From Streptococcus mitis (GTDB lineage: Bacteria > Bacillota > Bacilli > Lactobacillales > Streptococcaceae): a stretch of 64,000 bases of DNA. Below the pieces are notes generated by a model. That model worked only from the letters and a program-made list of their open reading frames with translations. It made no database searches and was not told where the DNA came from. The stretch covers positions 1,781,501-1,845,500 of the forward strand of contig NZ_CABEHV010000004.1 of assembly GCF_901542415.1 (NCBI RefSeq). The letters are read 5' to 3'. Both the position numbers and the translations under genes were made by a program. Shown here piece by piece: positions 49,054 through 57,240 of the stretch. The first letter of the stretch is position 1, and each line of letters starts with the position of its first letter.

Positions 49054-49090
49054 CACTTCATGGTTCACACCATGGAGTGTTTTTTTTTGA
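49054..49090 (+). terminator. Terminator after rpsI
   Basis: CACTTCATGG and CCATGGAGTG form a stem over TTCACA, followed by nine T. Position directly beyond the integration point shows that it belongs to the incoming element. Confidence 0.8.
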
Positions 49091-49105
49091 TGATTTTTAG
49101 CAAAA

Positions 49106-49139
49106 TTCACACCATTTTTCACACCAAATTCACACCATT
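49106..49139 (+). repeat. TTCACACCA repeats, likely integrase arm sites
   Basis: TTCACACCA occurs three times within 34 bp (about 49106, 49118, 49130), between the att site and the integrase fragment. Short direct repeats at this place usually bind the integrase N-terminal domain. Confidence 0.6.
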
Positions 49140-49285
49140 ACTTTTTAAGATTGCGATAAGCAATCTCTCCAACAGCCATTGGAATGACATTTGAAGTGTT
49201 GACATAAGTCTTAGTTGTAATAGTATCACTATGGGTTAGAGCTTTATAGATTCCATAGTTTAATCCAGTTTTAGCTATTTTATTT
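49138..49285 (-). pseudogene. Tyrosine integrase C-terminal fragment
   Basis: The minus-strand frame ending at the stop 49138 reads KIAKTGLNYGIYKALTHSD, then TITTKTYVNTSNVIPMAVG, ending EIAYRNLKK. This is the end of a tyrosine recombinase around the nucleophile Tyr (KTYVN). The frame is open only from about 49290 (stop upstream), so the Arg/His box parts and N-terminus are gone. It shows that the left part of element 1 was once integrase-driven. Confidence 0.7.
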
Positions 49286-49399
49286 TCTCCTTTATTTTGT
49301 TATTTTTTGAGTACTAGCTTCTCAGTAAAAACATTGAGAGCAGGTACCACAGAATTTCCATTCAGCGAAGTGTCCGATAAGAAAATAGGATTAACTGCT

Positions 49400-49549
49400 T
49401 CAACAAGAGCATCTTCTGGAAATACTGTTGTAGAAGCTGTTGTAATAACTGTTGTAATAACTGTTGTAATAGCGTGGTGCATTCCCCAATTTTTCGTAGT
49501 AAGTAGTGCCGATAAATTTTGGTAGCATGACAAGTGTTTCTGGGATCAT
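49400..49549 (-). CDS. Small protein with Tyr-Tyr-Asn-Ser repeats
   Basis: 49 codons from the ATG at 49549 with AAAGGAAG upstream (minus strand). The protein starts [20 protein letters not shown] and has four tandem Y-Y/F-N-S units ([17 protein letters not shown]) from a DNA repeat GTTGTAATAACT. The last residues (RRCSC) may be a frameshift product: another frame stays open for 60 further codons. Unrecognised; possibly a degenerate phage-type gene. Longer ORFs on both strands overlap it, so the frame is chosen on the ribosome site alone. Confidence 0.4.
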   Translation of the reverse strand: MIPETLVMLPKFIGTTYYEKLGNAPRYYNSYYNSYYNSFYNSISRRCSC

Positions 49550-49588
49550 AAGAGCTTCCTTTCTGAGTGTAAAATAAAAAGAGTTAAG

Positions 49589-49820
49589 CTAGTTGCTTCT
49601 CTCTTGAGTAATAGTGATTAAAAATTTTGCGTTTATACATGCGACTATAGAATTGAATACCACCATGAGCATAGCCATTCCTACGAGCATCTTGAGTAGA
49701 TCTATTTGAGCCTGAGCATAGAGTTTGGCCTGTAGTTTATCAGACTTACTAAACATACCATAGGTGAATTCATAGTTATCATAGAGTCGTTTACATTGTA
49801 GTGCGAAAAAAGTTTGTCAT
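49589..49820 (-). pseudogene. Small membrane protein gene, frameshifted
   Basis: ATG 49820 follows AAAGGAG but the frame stops after nine codons. Skipping one base in the T/C run after codon 5 gives a continuous ~76-residue protein: acidic/basic N-terminus (LYDNYEFTYGMFSKSDKLQ), one hydrophobic helix (LLKMLVGMAMLMVVFNSIVA) and a short tail. Terminator of the upstream RNA lies at 49846-49882. No family recognised. Confidence 0.5.
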
Positions 49821-49845
49821 ATCATTCTCCTTTATTGCAAGACGT

Positions 49846-50326
49846 AAAAAAGCTACTAAGAAAAAAGAAGACTTAGTAGCTTGAGAGTGAGTCTATCAAG
49901 GTAGATAGACAGCAGTAAAGAGAAGTTATTTGGTTGAAGGATTCCTCCTTCACGGTGGCAACGTTTAGCAAGGTGCATTGCATGAATTACCCTCTCTTTC
50001 CCAGCCAACCTCAATAGGTAGTCATTATCATACCCATGGGATTCTCTTACACCCTTTGGCGAAGCCAGTTCACTTTACTATTCGGAAAAGTGCGAAAGTC
50101 CGAAATGCGTGGAAGCCCACAAAATGTTTTAAATCTTCACTTCAACCATCAAACAGACTTGACTTTTCTTTCCAAAACGTTTACAATAAAGGTACGAAGT
50201 TTAGTGTAGTTTTGGCAATCAGTCCTTTGGTTGTCAGACGCACTTTTTATTTAATTTTCAAAGATCGTGATTTAGCCTTGAAGATAAGGTTATTATTTTC
50301 AATCGCCATACAACTATAAGTTGTTA
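49846..50326 (-). ncRNA. Candidate structured non-coding transcript, about 480 nt
   Basis: Leftward promoter (TTGACA 50361-50356, 17 bp, TACAAT 50338-50333) and a Rho-independent terminator (AAGCTACTAAG / CTTAGTAGCTT plus T run, 49882-49846) bound 480 nt with no ORF above 36 codons. In minus orientation it folds locally: GAAGGA-GGAA-TCCTTC (GNRA-type loop), GTCTATC/GATAGAC, TTCGGA/TCCGAA, TGGC/GCCA, and a long-range AAAAGTGCG/CGCACTTTT helix. A 20-codon ORF (MAIENNNLIFKAKSRSLKIK) starts at 50310 without a ribosome site. RNA class not recognised. Confidence 0.55.
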
Positions 50327-50361
50327 AATCCATTGTACAACCAACAGTTGTAATTGTCAAG
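50311..50361 (-). promoter_or_regulatory. Leftward promoter with two operators
   Basis: TTGACA-17-TACAAT on the minus strand (50361-50333). Two palindromes with the same arms, ACAAC-N5-GTTGT, lie at 50338-50352 (inside the spacer) and 50311-50325 (at about +1), centres 27 bp apart. Binding would block initiation. The XRE gene immediately to the right is the obvious repressor; its own rightward promoter (TTGTCA at 50355) adjoins the first operator. Confidence 0.75.
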
Positions 50362-50404
50362 CATTTTTTGAAAAATTTAAAAATATTTTTTAAGGGGAAT
50401 TATA

Positions 50405-50746
50405 ATGGATCTTGCGGAACACCTTAAGACCTTGAGAAAACAGGCTAAAATGACCCAAGCCCAAGTCGCAAAAGCTATCGAAATTTCGCAACAAGGATAC
50501 GCTTATTGGGAACAAGGAAAAAAACGTCCAAGTTACGATAATCTCGTGAAGATTGCTAAACTCTTTAATATATCTGTCGATACCTTGGTATCAAATGAAA
50601 CAAATGATGATATTGACTTATCAGAAGTAGAATTGCTCTTCAGAACTACATCAGATGGTATGAGCAATGAAGAAAAAGAAGTCTTCAAACAAGAGTTGCT
50701 TCAGTTTATGAAGGAGCGGAGGAAGGTTTTTGAGGAGGAAAAATAA
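50405..50746 (+). CDS. XRE-family repressor
   Basis: 113 codons. HTH_3 domain at residues 4-58 (LKTLRKQAKMTQAQVAKAIEISQQGYAYWEQGKKRPSYDNLVKIAKLFNISVDTLV), then an acidic linker and a charged C-terminal helix. Ribosome site AAGGGG. Divergent from the operator-bearing leftward promoter, so it probably represses it. Followed 3 bp later by a membrane-protein gene. Confidence 0.88.
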   Translation: MDLAEHLKTLRKQAKMTQAQVAKAIEISQQGYAYWEQGKKRPSYDNLVKIAKLFNISVDTLVSNETNDDIDLSEVELLFRTTSDGMSNEEKEVFKQELLQFMKERRKVFEEEK

Positions 50747-50749
50747 ACA

Positions 50750-51637
50750 ATGGGAAATTATACTATAAGCGAAGAGAGAATGCTTTCTCGTATAAAAAGT
50801 TTTGCGAGTAAAAGAGGGGGGTATTTACTACTATTGTTTGATTTTTTATTACTAATTATTTCTCTTCTTCTTATACCTATAATCCTTGTAATTGATTTCT
50901 TTCTTGGCTGGTTTATCGGATGGAAAACAGTACTATTCGATTTGTTGATACTTGGCTCTCTTCCCTTTCTGGCTCTACTTCTCATTGTTAGATTTTATTT
51001 TTGTGAAATTGGAAAGATTGAAACTAGAATAGAAAGATTGTTATTGTCAATTTTTAATGCTGTAAACATTGTAGTCTCGTTTTGTATTTTTTCTATAATT
51101 TATAGTTTGTTTACTGAAGAAAATTCTATTTATGTAATTGATTCAAACTCATTGATTGCAGATGCTGTGTTTTTTCTAATTGTATTGATAATACTACATA
51201 CAATAATTTCTTTGTTTATGAATACTTCATTTGAAGCCTTTAGCATATTGTATTTACTACTTGTTTCTATGATGAAGATTCTAGAATCTGTGGTAAATAC
51301 TAACTGGCAAGTCATTATGATTTTATATACTTTAACAATACTGGTATTACATGAGGATAATATCAATCTTTTTGCAAAAAAGAAGATTGATGCTGAGAAA
51401 AAAGAAGAGATAAAAGCATTTATAAGTTACTTGAAAGTCTACGTAGGTATAATTCCACTATCGCTATATGGAGGAGTGTCTATTTCTAATTTGTATCCAA
51501 TAAAGATACTTTCAAGTATAGGTGATCAATATAACGAGTTGATCAGTGGAGCGATTTATACTATCTCTATATTTACAGTTTCTCTGTCTATGATTCAGAT
51601 TGTATTGATGTTTCTTAGAAAAAAATTACGAGATTAG
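50750..51637 (+). CDS. Multispanning membrane protein, unknown
   Basis: 295 codons, AT-rich, with seven or more hydrophobic segments (roughly 25-50, 60-83, 100-122, 135-155, 160-180, 185-200, 230-250, 265-290) and short charged loops; no signal peptide, no known domain. Coupled to the XRE repressor gene (gap 3 bp). An accessory membrane protein of a mobile element; superinfection immunity or exclusion is possible but unsupported. Confidence 0.75.
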   Translation: MGNYTISEERMLSRIKSFASKRGGYLLLLFDFLLLIISLLLIPIILVIDFFLGWFIGWKTVLFDLLILGSLPFLALLLIVRFYFCEIGKIETRIERLLLSIFNAVNIVVSFCIFSIIYSLFTEENSIYVIDSNSLIADAVFFLIVLIILHTIISLFMNTSFEAFSILYLLLVSMMKILESVVNTNWQVIMILYTLTILVLHEDNINLFAKKKIDAEKKEEIKAFISYLKVYVGIIPLSLYGGVSISNLYPIKILSSIGDQYNELISGAIYTISIFTVSLSMIQIVLMFLRKKLRD

Positions 51638-51676
51638 ATTACATTTTCATTTACTGAACACATATTCTATTTTTCT

Positions 51677-51707
51677 AGTGGACAATCGTCCACTTTTTCT
51701 ATATAAT
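51677..51707 (+). promoter_or_regulatory. Promoter and CI-type operator of the immA-repressor operon
   Basis: TGGACA (51679-51684), 17 bp, TATAAT (51702-51707). The palindrome AGTGGACAATCGTCCACT (51677-51694, 7-bp arms) covers the -35. Probable autoregulation by the S24-type repressor encoded second in the operon. Confidence 0.75.
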
Positions 51708-51749
51708 TATTGTTAGTTTATAAAACAACAAGGACTTCAAGGAGGTATT

Positions 51750-52616
51750 ATGGATACACGATACAGCCAAATTAAGGAAGTTGCAAATCGTTATATTTAC
51801 AAGTATATCAAGGAGAATGACTCTTCTCTTCTAGGTTATAACTTTGAAGGATTTTTCAACCATGTGGTTGAGAGTCACAATATCAAGGTTATGGAGCATC
51901 ATTTTTCTAGTAGAAAGATTGAGGGACTGACCTTGATTGATGAGAGTGGTATTTCTTTCTCCTATGAAAAGGAAAATCCGCAAGTAAAACAGAACTTTAC
52001 GAAGTGCCATGAGTTGGGGCATTTTCTGCTACAGCATACTGGCTCTTTCTTTACAGAGCTAAAGGATGAATCTGACTCTATCTTTGAGAGCGAAGCAAAT
52101 CTCTTTTCTGCATTTGTGCTTATGCCAAGCATTGTTTTGCTGTCAAAGATATTTTATAGGCATGATAGTTTTGCACGAGTGATGAAAGACTTAAAGGTTT
52201 CAGCTGAAGCCTTGGTCTATCGCTTGAGATACTTATTCAGTAATGAAACGACTCATTCATTAGATAAGGTTAATCATGCAATTCAAGACTATAAAAATGG
52301 TCAATTAGATAGAATTGTGGATATGTTTAGTTTGTTGAAGTCTTCTATTATCGCAGAGTACCAGCAAGTCATCATAGATATGTTGGCCAAAGTTTATCAT
52401 TTGCTAACTAGAGACGGCTATCTGTCAGACCGACAAATCTTTGAATTGAAGGACAAAGCGTTTAGACAGACCTTGGAAGATGAAAAATCAGATATTTCTT
52501 GTGGTCAACTTTTTGATTATGGTAAAGTCATTTACTTTGCCTGGGAAAAGGATAGATTAACAGAGAGACAAGCTATTAGTAACGCAAAGACACAGTTATT
52601 GTTAGAAAGGACATGA
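51750..52616 (+). CDS. ImmA/IrrE-family metallopeptidase
   Basis: 288 codons. Zinc-protease motif KCHELGHFLLQHTG (about residues 85-98) followed by FESEANLFSAFVLMP with the third zinc ligand Glu. Family members cut a partner repressor to switch on mobile elements after DNA damage. The partner is most likely the S24/XRE protein encoded 1 bp downstream. The C-terminal half (about 150-288) is helical and unrecognised. AAGGAGG ribosome site. Confidence 0.88.
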   Translation: MDTRYSQIKEVANRYIYKYIKENDSSLLGYNFEGFFNHVVESHNIKVMEHHFSSRKIEGLTLIDESGISFSYEKENPQVKQNFTKCHELGHFLLQHTGSFFTELKDESDSIFESEANLFSAFVLMPSIVLLSKIFYRHDSFARVMKDLKVSAEALVYRLRYLFSNETTHSLDKVNHAIQDYKNGQLDRIVDMFSLLKSSIIAEYQQVIIDMLAKVYHLLTRDGYLSDRQIFELKDKAFRQTLEDEKSDISCGQLFDYGKVIYFAWEKDRLTERQAISNAKTQLLLERT

Positions 52617-52617
52617 G

Positions 52618-53292
52618 ATGTTCAATTGTACAAAATTAAAACAAAAACGTGAAGAGTTGGGGATGAAACAAAGCGAGATTGCACGACTTCTTGACATTAA
52701 TCGCTCTTCTTATTTCTCTTGGGAAAATAGCAGGGCGGTCCCAAACAAAGCCAATTTGAAAAAGATTGCTGAGATTTTAGGAGTGACTGAGGAGTTCTTC
52801 TATGAGGAAGAAATTGCTATGCTTTATAAGCAACTAAATTCTATCAATCAGACCAAGGCTATGAATTATGTTAAAGACTTAGTAGATAAGCAAGCTAATA
52901 TTATTGCTATGCATACCTTCCCTTATCGTGTCTACGAGAGTCTATCAGCTGGTAGTGGTGCCACAGTCTATGATGATAAGAGTTTTGATACGGTTTGCTT
53001 TGATAAGGAACTAGCTCATGATTTTGCTTCCTGGATTTCAGGGGATTCCATGGAGCCTACCTATCATAACGGATCCGTTGCCCTTATCCGAGAGACTGGT
53101 TTTGATTATGATGGGGCAGTCTATGCGGTAGTGTGGAACTCTCAGACCTTTATTAAGAAAGTTTACCGTGAGGAAGAAGGGTTACGCCTAGTTTCCATTA
53201 ACAAGGATTATAAGGACATCCATATTCCCTACGATGAAAATCCTCGTATTGTGGGCAAAATCGTAGGAGCCTTTACACCTTTGGAGGGCTGA
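52618..53292 (+). CDS. CI-like repressor with XRE and S24 (LexA-type) domains
   Basis: 224 codons. N-terminal helix-turn-helix (LKQKREELGMKQSEIARLLDINRSSYFSWENSRAVPNKANLKKIAEILGV) and C-terminal S24 self-cleaving domain with Ser in SGDSMEPTYHNGS (about residue 142) and Lys in FIKKVY (about 180). An SOS-sensitive repressor. Encoded with an ImmA-type protease and, originally, upstream of a UmuC-like gene now reduced to a fragment, so it resembles the UmuD/UmuC-type cassettes of Tn5252-like elements. Confidence 0.9.
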   Translation: MFNCTKLKQKREELGMKQSEIARLLDINRSSYFSWENSRAVPNKANLKKIAEILGVTEEFFYEEEIAMLYKQLNSINQTKAMNYVKDLVDKQANIIAMHTFPYRVYESLSAGSGATVYDDKSFDTVCFDKELAHDFASWISGDSMEPTYHNGSVALIRETGFDYDGAVYAVVWNSQTFIKKVYREEEGLRLVSINKDYKDIHIPYDENPRIVGKIVGAFTPLEG

Positions 53293-53293
53293 T

Positions 53294-53386
53294 ATCGATT
53301 ATTTTGACTATTCACGAGAGACAAAGTCTGATATTGTCTTTGTGGATATGAAATTCTTATATATCAGTGTGGAGCGCAGAAAATAG
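53294..53386 (+). pseudogene. UmuC-like (Y-family polymerase) 5' fragment
   Basis: Directly after the repressor stop a frame reads DYFDYSRETKSDIVFVDMKF, then LYISVERRK and a stop. This matches the beginning of UmuC/UvrX-like polymerases (Y-F-D-Y-S-R-E, D-M-K, S-V-E). No ATG precedes it and the rest of the gene is missing. It was probably lost when the R-M cassette entered. Confidence 0.65.
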
Positions 53387-53508
53387 ATTGGTGGGCGTCC
53401 AACTGGTGTATTAGATGGACTAAAATTATCGACAGCATATATTTCCCTTTCCAGTCAGCAAGGGAACACCAGGACCGTGGCATGATGAAATTGAACCTAA
53501 ATTATGTT

Positions 53509-53527
53509 ATACTTTTAGTTAAAGTAT
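53509..53527 (+). promoter_or_regulatory. Palindrome before the methyltransferase gene
   Basis: ATACTTT and AAAGTAT, 7-bp arms around TAGTT, 37 bp before the ATG. It could be an operator for R-M expression control; no separate C-protein gene is present. Confidence 0.4.
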
Positions 53528-53563
53528 TTGGCGAGTAATCTTATATCTCAAGAAAGGGAATAA

Positions 53564-55489
53564 ATGAAACAAACCACCTTATTTTCATTTGAAGAAGAGT
53601 ATGATACTATTGATAGTATCGCTAAAAAAATGGATTTTAATATAGAGACACCAGGTTGGCCTGATAAGTTCGGTCAAAAATTAAGGAAATGGACTCAGGA
53701 AAATACGAAAGATAAAATTAGAACCCTGAGTTTATTTTCTGGAGCGGGGGGGCTTGACATAGGCTTTAATGATGCAGGTTTTGAAATAGTTGAATCGGTA
53801 GAAGTAGAAAAAGAATTTTGCAAGACTCTTGAGATAAATAGTGGATCATCAAAGACTTTTCCTGAGGCTAAAGTGAATTGTATTGATATTAGAAAATTTA
53901 CAGGAGATAACTTAGGAAAAATTGATTTCATTATTGGAGGTCCTCCATGTCAAACGTTTAGTGCTGCTGGAAGAAGGGCCAGCGGAGTGTTGGGTACGAC
54001 TGATGAAAGAGGTACATTATTTGAAGAATATGTCAGATTGTTAAAAAAGCTTTCTCCAAAAGGTTTTTTATTTGAAAACGTCTATGGAATTATAGGTGCC
54101 AGAGGTGGTGAGGATTGGAAAGGAATACAAAAGGCGTTTTCTGATGTTGGATATCACCTTTATTTTCGTATCTTGGATGCGGCTGATTATGGAGTTCCTC
54201 AACATAGAGAGCGTTTAATTATTATTGGATTAAAAGAGGGGGAGTTTAGTTTCCCTCGCCCAACTCATGGACCTGACTCAATAGAAGGAAGAGAGTTTTA
54301 CAATGCTTCAACTGCAATAAGGGGCGTAAAAAGTAATGAGAATATTGTAGAGAATCAGCTTGGCGGAAAATATGGCTATCTTTTAAATGATATCCCGCCA
54401 GGATTAAATTACAGTTTCTATACTGAAGAGATGGGACATCCTAATCCAATTTTTGCTTGGAGATCTAAGTTCTCTGATTTTCTATATAAAGCTGATCCAA
54501 TGACACCAACCAGAACAATAAAAGCTTCTGGTGGTGCATATACAGGACCATTGCATTGGGAAAATAGGTTTTTCTTTTACGAAGAGTATAAAAGATTACA
54601 AACGTTTCCTGATGATTATGAAATAAGTGGTAGTAAGAAAATTGCAGTTAAACAAATAGGAAATTCGGTCCCACCGCAGTTAGCTAGAATGTTAGCAATT
54701 GCCGTTAGAGAGCAGGTTTTTGGAACTTCATTTCCTTTTAAACTTAGTACTTTGGATAGAAATGAAACATTAAATTTTAGAAAACGGAAAAGGCAACTTA
54801 CCCGAATATACAAAGAAAAAGCAAGGGCCGCTATTGAATCTTTAGATAAATCAATAGTGATAAAGCCAGAATCACGTTCTTACTATGCTTCGATTAATAA
54901 TGTGTTTGATTTTAAAGAATGTGAAGAAGAAGCTCTTTTTCATATTGAAGTAATCTGGGAAGATAAGTTAATTTTTATCATAACAGAAGTTAAAAAGAAA
55001 AATTCTGAAAAAATTATTGAAATAGAAGTTAGTTCCGAAAAAGTTGGTTGGAATAAAAATATTGGAGGGATTGTTCTAGATATTAGGTCATCAGATCCAA
55101 TGGCATATACAGTTGCTTGGAAAGCTTTTGAGGCTGAATTAATCAAGAATTCAATAAAGGCTGACTTGGTTCAATTGAATGGCTATTATCAATATCGTCC
55201 CAAGCTTTCATTTGACGTAAAGTTACATAGCAAAAGTAAACTGCTAAATATTATTCAAAGTGTCTTAGTTGGAGAATATACATCAAAAAATATTACAACA
55301 GATGTTCTGGCAGAGGCTTGGAATATTCGAAAAGATGAGGTTAGAAAATACGCAGAACTTTTAAAAGAGATTGGATACGAGATTAGAAATAGTAATACCA
55401 ACCCACAAATAAAACAGGATGAATGGCTGATTCCGTATTCATTTCCGACATTAACTCCACTTAGTGTACAATTATGGAAAAAATTATAG
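53564..55489 (+). CDS. DNA cytosine-5 methyltransferase (type II R-M), enlarged
   Basis: 641 codons, AAAGGG ribosome site. C5-methylase motifs in order: I LSLFSGAGGLDIGF (about 55-68), IV GGPPCQTFSAAG with catalytic Cys129, VI FENVYG, VIII QHRERLIIIGL, and X KQIGNSVPPQLARML (about 360-375). The catalytic domain ends near 380; about 260 further residues are unusual for this family and contain a possible winged helix (TTDVLAEAWNIRKDEVRKYAELL). Endonuclease gene follows 9 bp later. Codon and base use are far more AT-rich than the core genes: acquired. Confidence 0.95.
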   Translation: MKQTTLFSFEEEYDTIDSIAKKMDFNIETPGWPDKFGQKLRKWTQENTKDKIRTLSLFSGAGGLDIGFNDAGFEIVESVEVEKEFCKTLEINSGSSKTFPEAKVNCIDIRKFTGDNLGKIDFIIGGPPCQTFSAAGRRASGVLGTTDERGTLFEEYVRLLKKLSPKGFLFENVYGIIGARGGEDWKGIQKAFSDVGYHLYFRILDAADYGVPQHRERLIIIGLKEGEFSFPRPTHGPDSIEGREFYNASTAIRGVKSNENIVENQLGGKYGYLLNDIPPGLNYSFYTEEMGHPNPIFAWRSKFSDFLYKADPMTPTRTIKASGGAYTGPLHWENRFFFYEEYKRLQTFPDDYEISGSKKIAVKQIGNSVPPQLARMLAIAVREQVFGTSFPFKLSTLDRNETLNFRKRKRQLTRIYKEKARAAIESLDKSIVIKPESRSYYASINNVFDFKECEEEALFHIEVIWEDKLIFIITEVKKKNSEKIIEIEVSSEKVGWNKNIGGIVLDIRSSDPMAYTVAWKAFEAELIKNSIKADLVQLNGYYQYRPKLSFDVKLHSKSKLLNIIQSVLVGEYTSKNITTDVLAEAWNIRKDEVRKYAELLKEIGYEIRNSNTNPQIKQDEWLIPYSFPTLTPLSVQLWKKL

Positions 55490-55498
55490 AGGTTAAAT

Positions 55499-56785
55499 AT
55501 GGCGCATAAAAATGAAACACATATTGATATTTTTAATAATAGATATGAGTTTTATCCAAAATCTTCAACAAAAATTACGTTTAAGCAAGGAAAGCAAAGC
55601 AAAGAAGCTAGGTTACGGTTTAAAGAAATTTCAGATACACTAAAAGCAGATTATCTTAAAAATCGACTATCCAGAATCAATTTAGAAAATTTTTCAAAAT
55701 TAGAGGATAGTGAAAAAAATGCCTTAACTCAATTAGTTGACGGAATTACAAGCGAGGTAGGTAGAGCGCTAGTAGGACTGACTTTTTTGCAATTAACAAT
55801 TAAAAGTATTAAGCCTATTCAAAATATCAGATTACACAAGGGTAATAATCGAAAAGACAGTTTTTCATGGGAAGAAGGAATCTCTATGAGAACCCTGGAT
55901 AAAAATTTTACTACTCCGTTCTTAAGAGAAATGGGTTTTCTAAATTTGAACCGAGATGGAGTTTTTATGACAAGAAGTTTGTCTGAAAATTACCCTTATA
56001 CTCCTCTTTATAAAGCACAAATGAAGGGCCCGTTTAAAGAGTGGATTACGATTGTAAATTTTATTGAAGAAAAACCCGAAAAATCATCTGTTGCTTTAGA
56101 TTATCTGATGAGTTTACTGTCGAATAGGTCTGTAAAGTATAATGAACTAGTTGAAAAAACTTGTCAACTAGCAGAAAATTTTAAGGATAGAACATTCGAA
56201 GATTATAAGGAGTTTTTAGAAAAATTTTTTAATCAAACAAATTATTCGGCGAGAGCTTTTGAAGTAGTTCTTCATGCTTTATATCAGGTACTGGATTCAA
56301 ACAATTTTCTTTCTGATCTGGATTTAAAACCGATGACGCAGATGAGGTCAGCAAATAAAAAACATGGTAATGTCGGTGATATAGAATTAGCTGAAAACGA
56401 GGAAATAATTGAGGCTTGGGATGCTAAGTTTGGGAAGCCGTATCTAAGAGATGAGTTAGAAGAATTAAATGATAAGCTAAATGAAAATAATTCAGTTAAG
56501 ATTGCTGGATTTGTGTCAAATGTTGAGTTAGAATTGAGAGATGTTGAATCAAGACGGTCTGAGATTGAATTTAATAGCGATACGAAGATTTATTTATATA
56601 CTTTTGAAGAGTGGGTACAATATGTCATCAAGGATCCGCTGGAAGAATTACCAAGAATAGGATATGAGTGGGTAAATGCAGTTGTAGAAACATTTTCCAG
56701 AAAACGAATTGGCATTGCACCAATCGATGAGCCATGTTTAGATTGGTTAGAAGATTTGGCTAAAAGACTAGAAGAGGCTAGCTAA
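55499..56785 (+). CDS. Type II restriction endonuclease (putative)
   Basis: 428 codons, directly downstream of the methyltransferase. A PD-(D/E)xK-type site is likely at GDIEL ... EAWDAKFGK (about residues 293-312). No known specificity family recognised; assignment rests mainly on gene context and this motif. It should cut DNA not methylated by the partner. Followed by a small third gene whose start is unclear. Confidence 0.75.
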   Translation: MAHKNETHIDIFNNRYEFYPKSSTKITFKQGKQSKEARLRFKEISDTLKADYLKNRLSRINLENFSKLEDSEKNALTQLVDGITSEVGRALVGLTFLQLTIKSIKPIQNIRLHKGNNRKDSFSWEEGISMRTLDKNFTTPFLREMGFLNLNRDGVFMTRSLSENYPYTPLYKAQMKGPFKEWITIVNFIEEKPEKSSVALDYLMSLLSNRSVKYNELVEKTCQLAENFKDRTFEDYKEFLEKFFNQTNYSARAFEVVLHALYQVLDSNNFLSDLDLKPMTQMRSANKKHGNVGDIELAENEEIIEAWDAKFGKPYLRDELEELNDKLNENNSVKIAGFVSNVELELRDVESRRSEIEFNSDTKIYLYTFEEWVQYVIKDPLEELPRIGYEWVNAVVETFSRKRIGIAPIDEPCLDWLEDLAKRLEEAS

Positions 56786-57240
56786 TTGATAGATTTTCGA
56801 AAAAGAATTATTTTGAGGTAACAACCTATAGTGGAGGTCTCTTAGATAATCTGCCTGAATTTGATTTAGAAGAACTTGTCATCTCATACCTTCAAATTAA
56901 GGAAAACTATTATGTCCTTTCTAATTCAATTGCAAAGAAGTCAACAACAATAAAAATTGAATGTGAAATGATTTCAAGAGAAATTGATAACCTTAGAAAA
57001 GCAGTAGTTCAAGTGAAAGGCAAAAAGGCAAAGGAACTTGACGCTATAGAATTTAAACAATATGTAGATGAAGGTTATCTAGTATATTTATATGCTCCGA
57101 GAGTAATAAATTTAGATAAGATAGAAAATATATTTAGGATAGGGAACGACGATTTAGTAGATTTCTATGAGAAGTATAAGTTAATCCTACCAGCATCTAT
57201 CACTCAGTGGGAAGATTTATTTACTAGTGTGAGTGATTAA
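56785..57240 (+). CDS. Hypothetical third gene of the R-M cassette, start codon unclear
   Basis: The frame is open from 56782 to the stop at 57240 (about 151 codons, IDRFSKKNYFEVTTYSGG...), but it contains no ATG, GTG or TTG before the ATG at 56968 (90 codons). The codon at the natural position, overlapping the endonuclease stop, is ATT (56785). Either ATT is used, the start mutated from ATG, or only the short form is made. The protein is mixed helical and charged, with no known family. Expression probably by coupling to the endonuclease gene. Confidence 0.5.
   Translation: MDRFSKKNYFEVTTYSGGLLDNLPEFDLEELVISYLQIKENYYVLSNSIAKKSTTIKIECEMISREIDNLRKAVVQVKGKKAKELDAIEFKQYVDEGYLVYLYAPRVINLDKIENIFRIGNDDLVDFYEKYKLILPASITQWEDLFTSVSD

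Noticed and set aside
49307..49525. Overlapping ORFs of about 72-77 codons on both strands
   Set aside because: They are driven by the simple GTTGTAATAACT repeat and lack ribosome sites. The minus-strand 49-codon ORF with AAAGGAAG was preferred.
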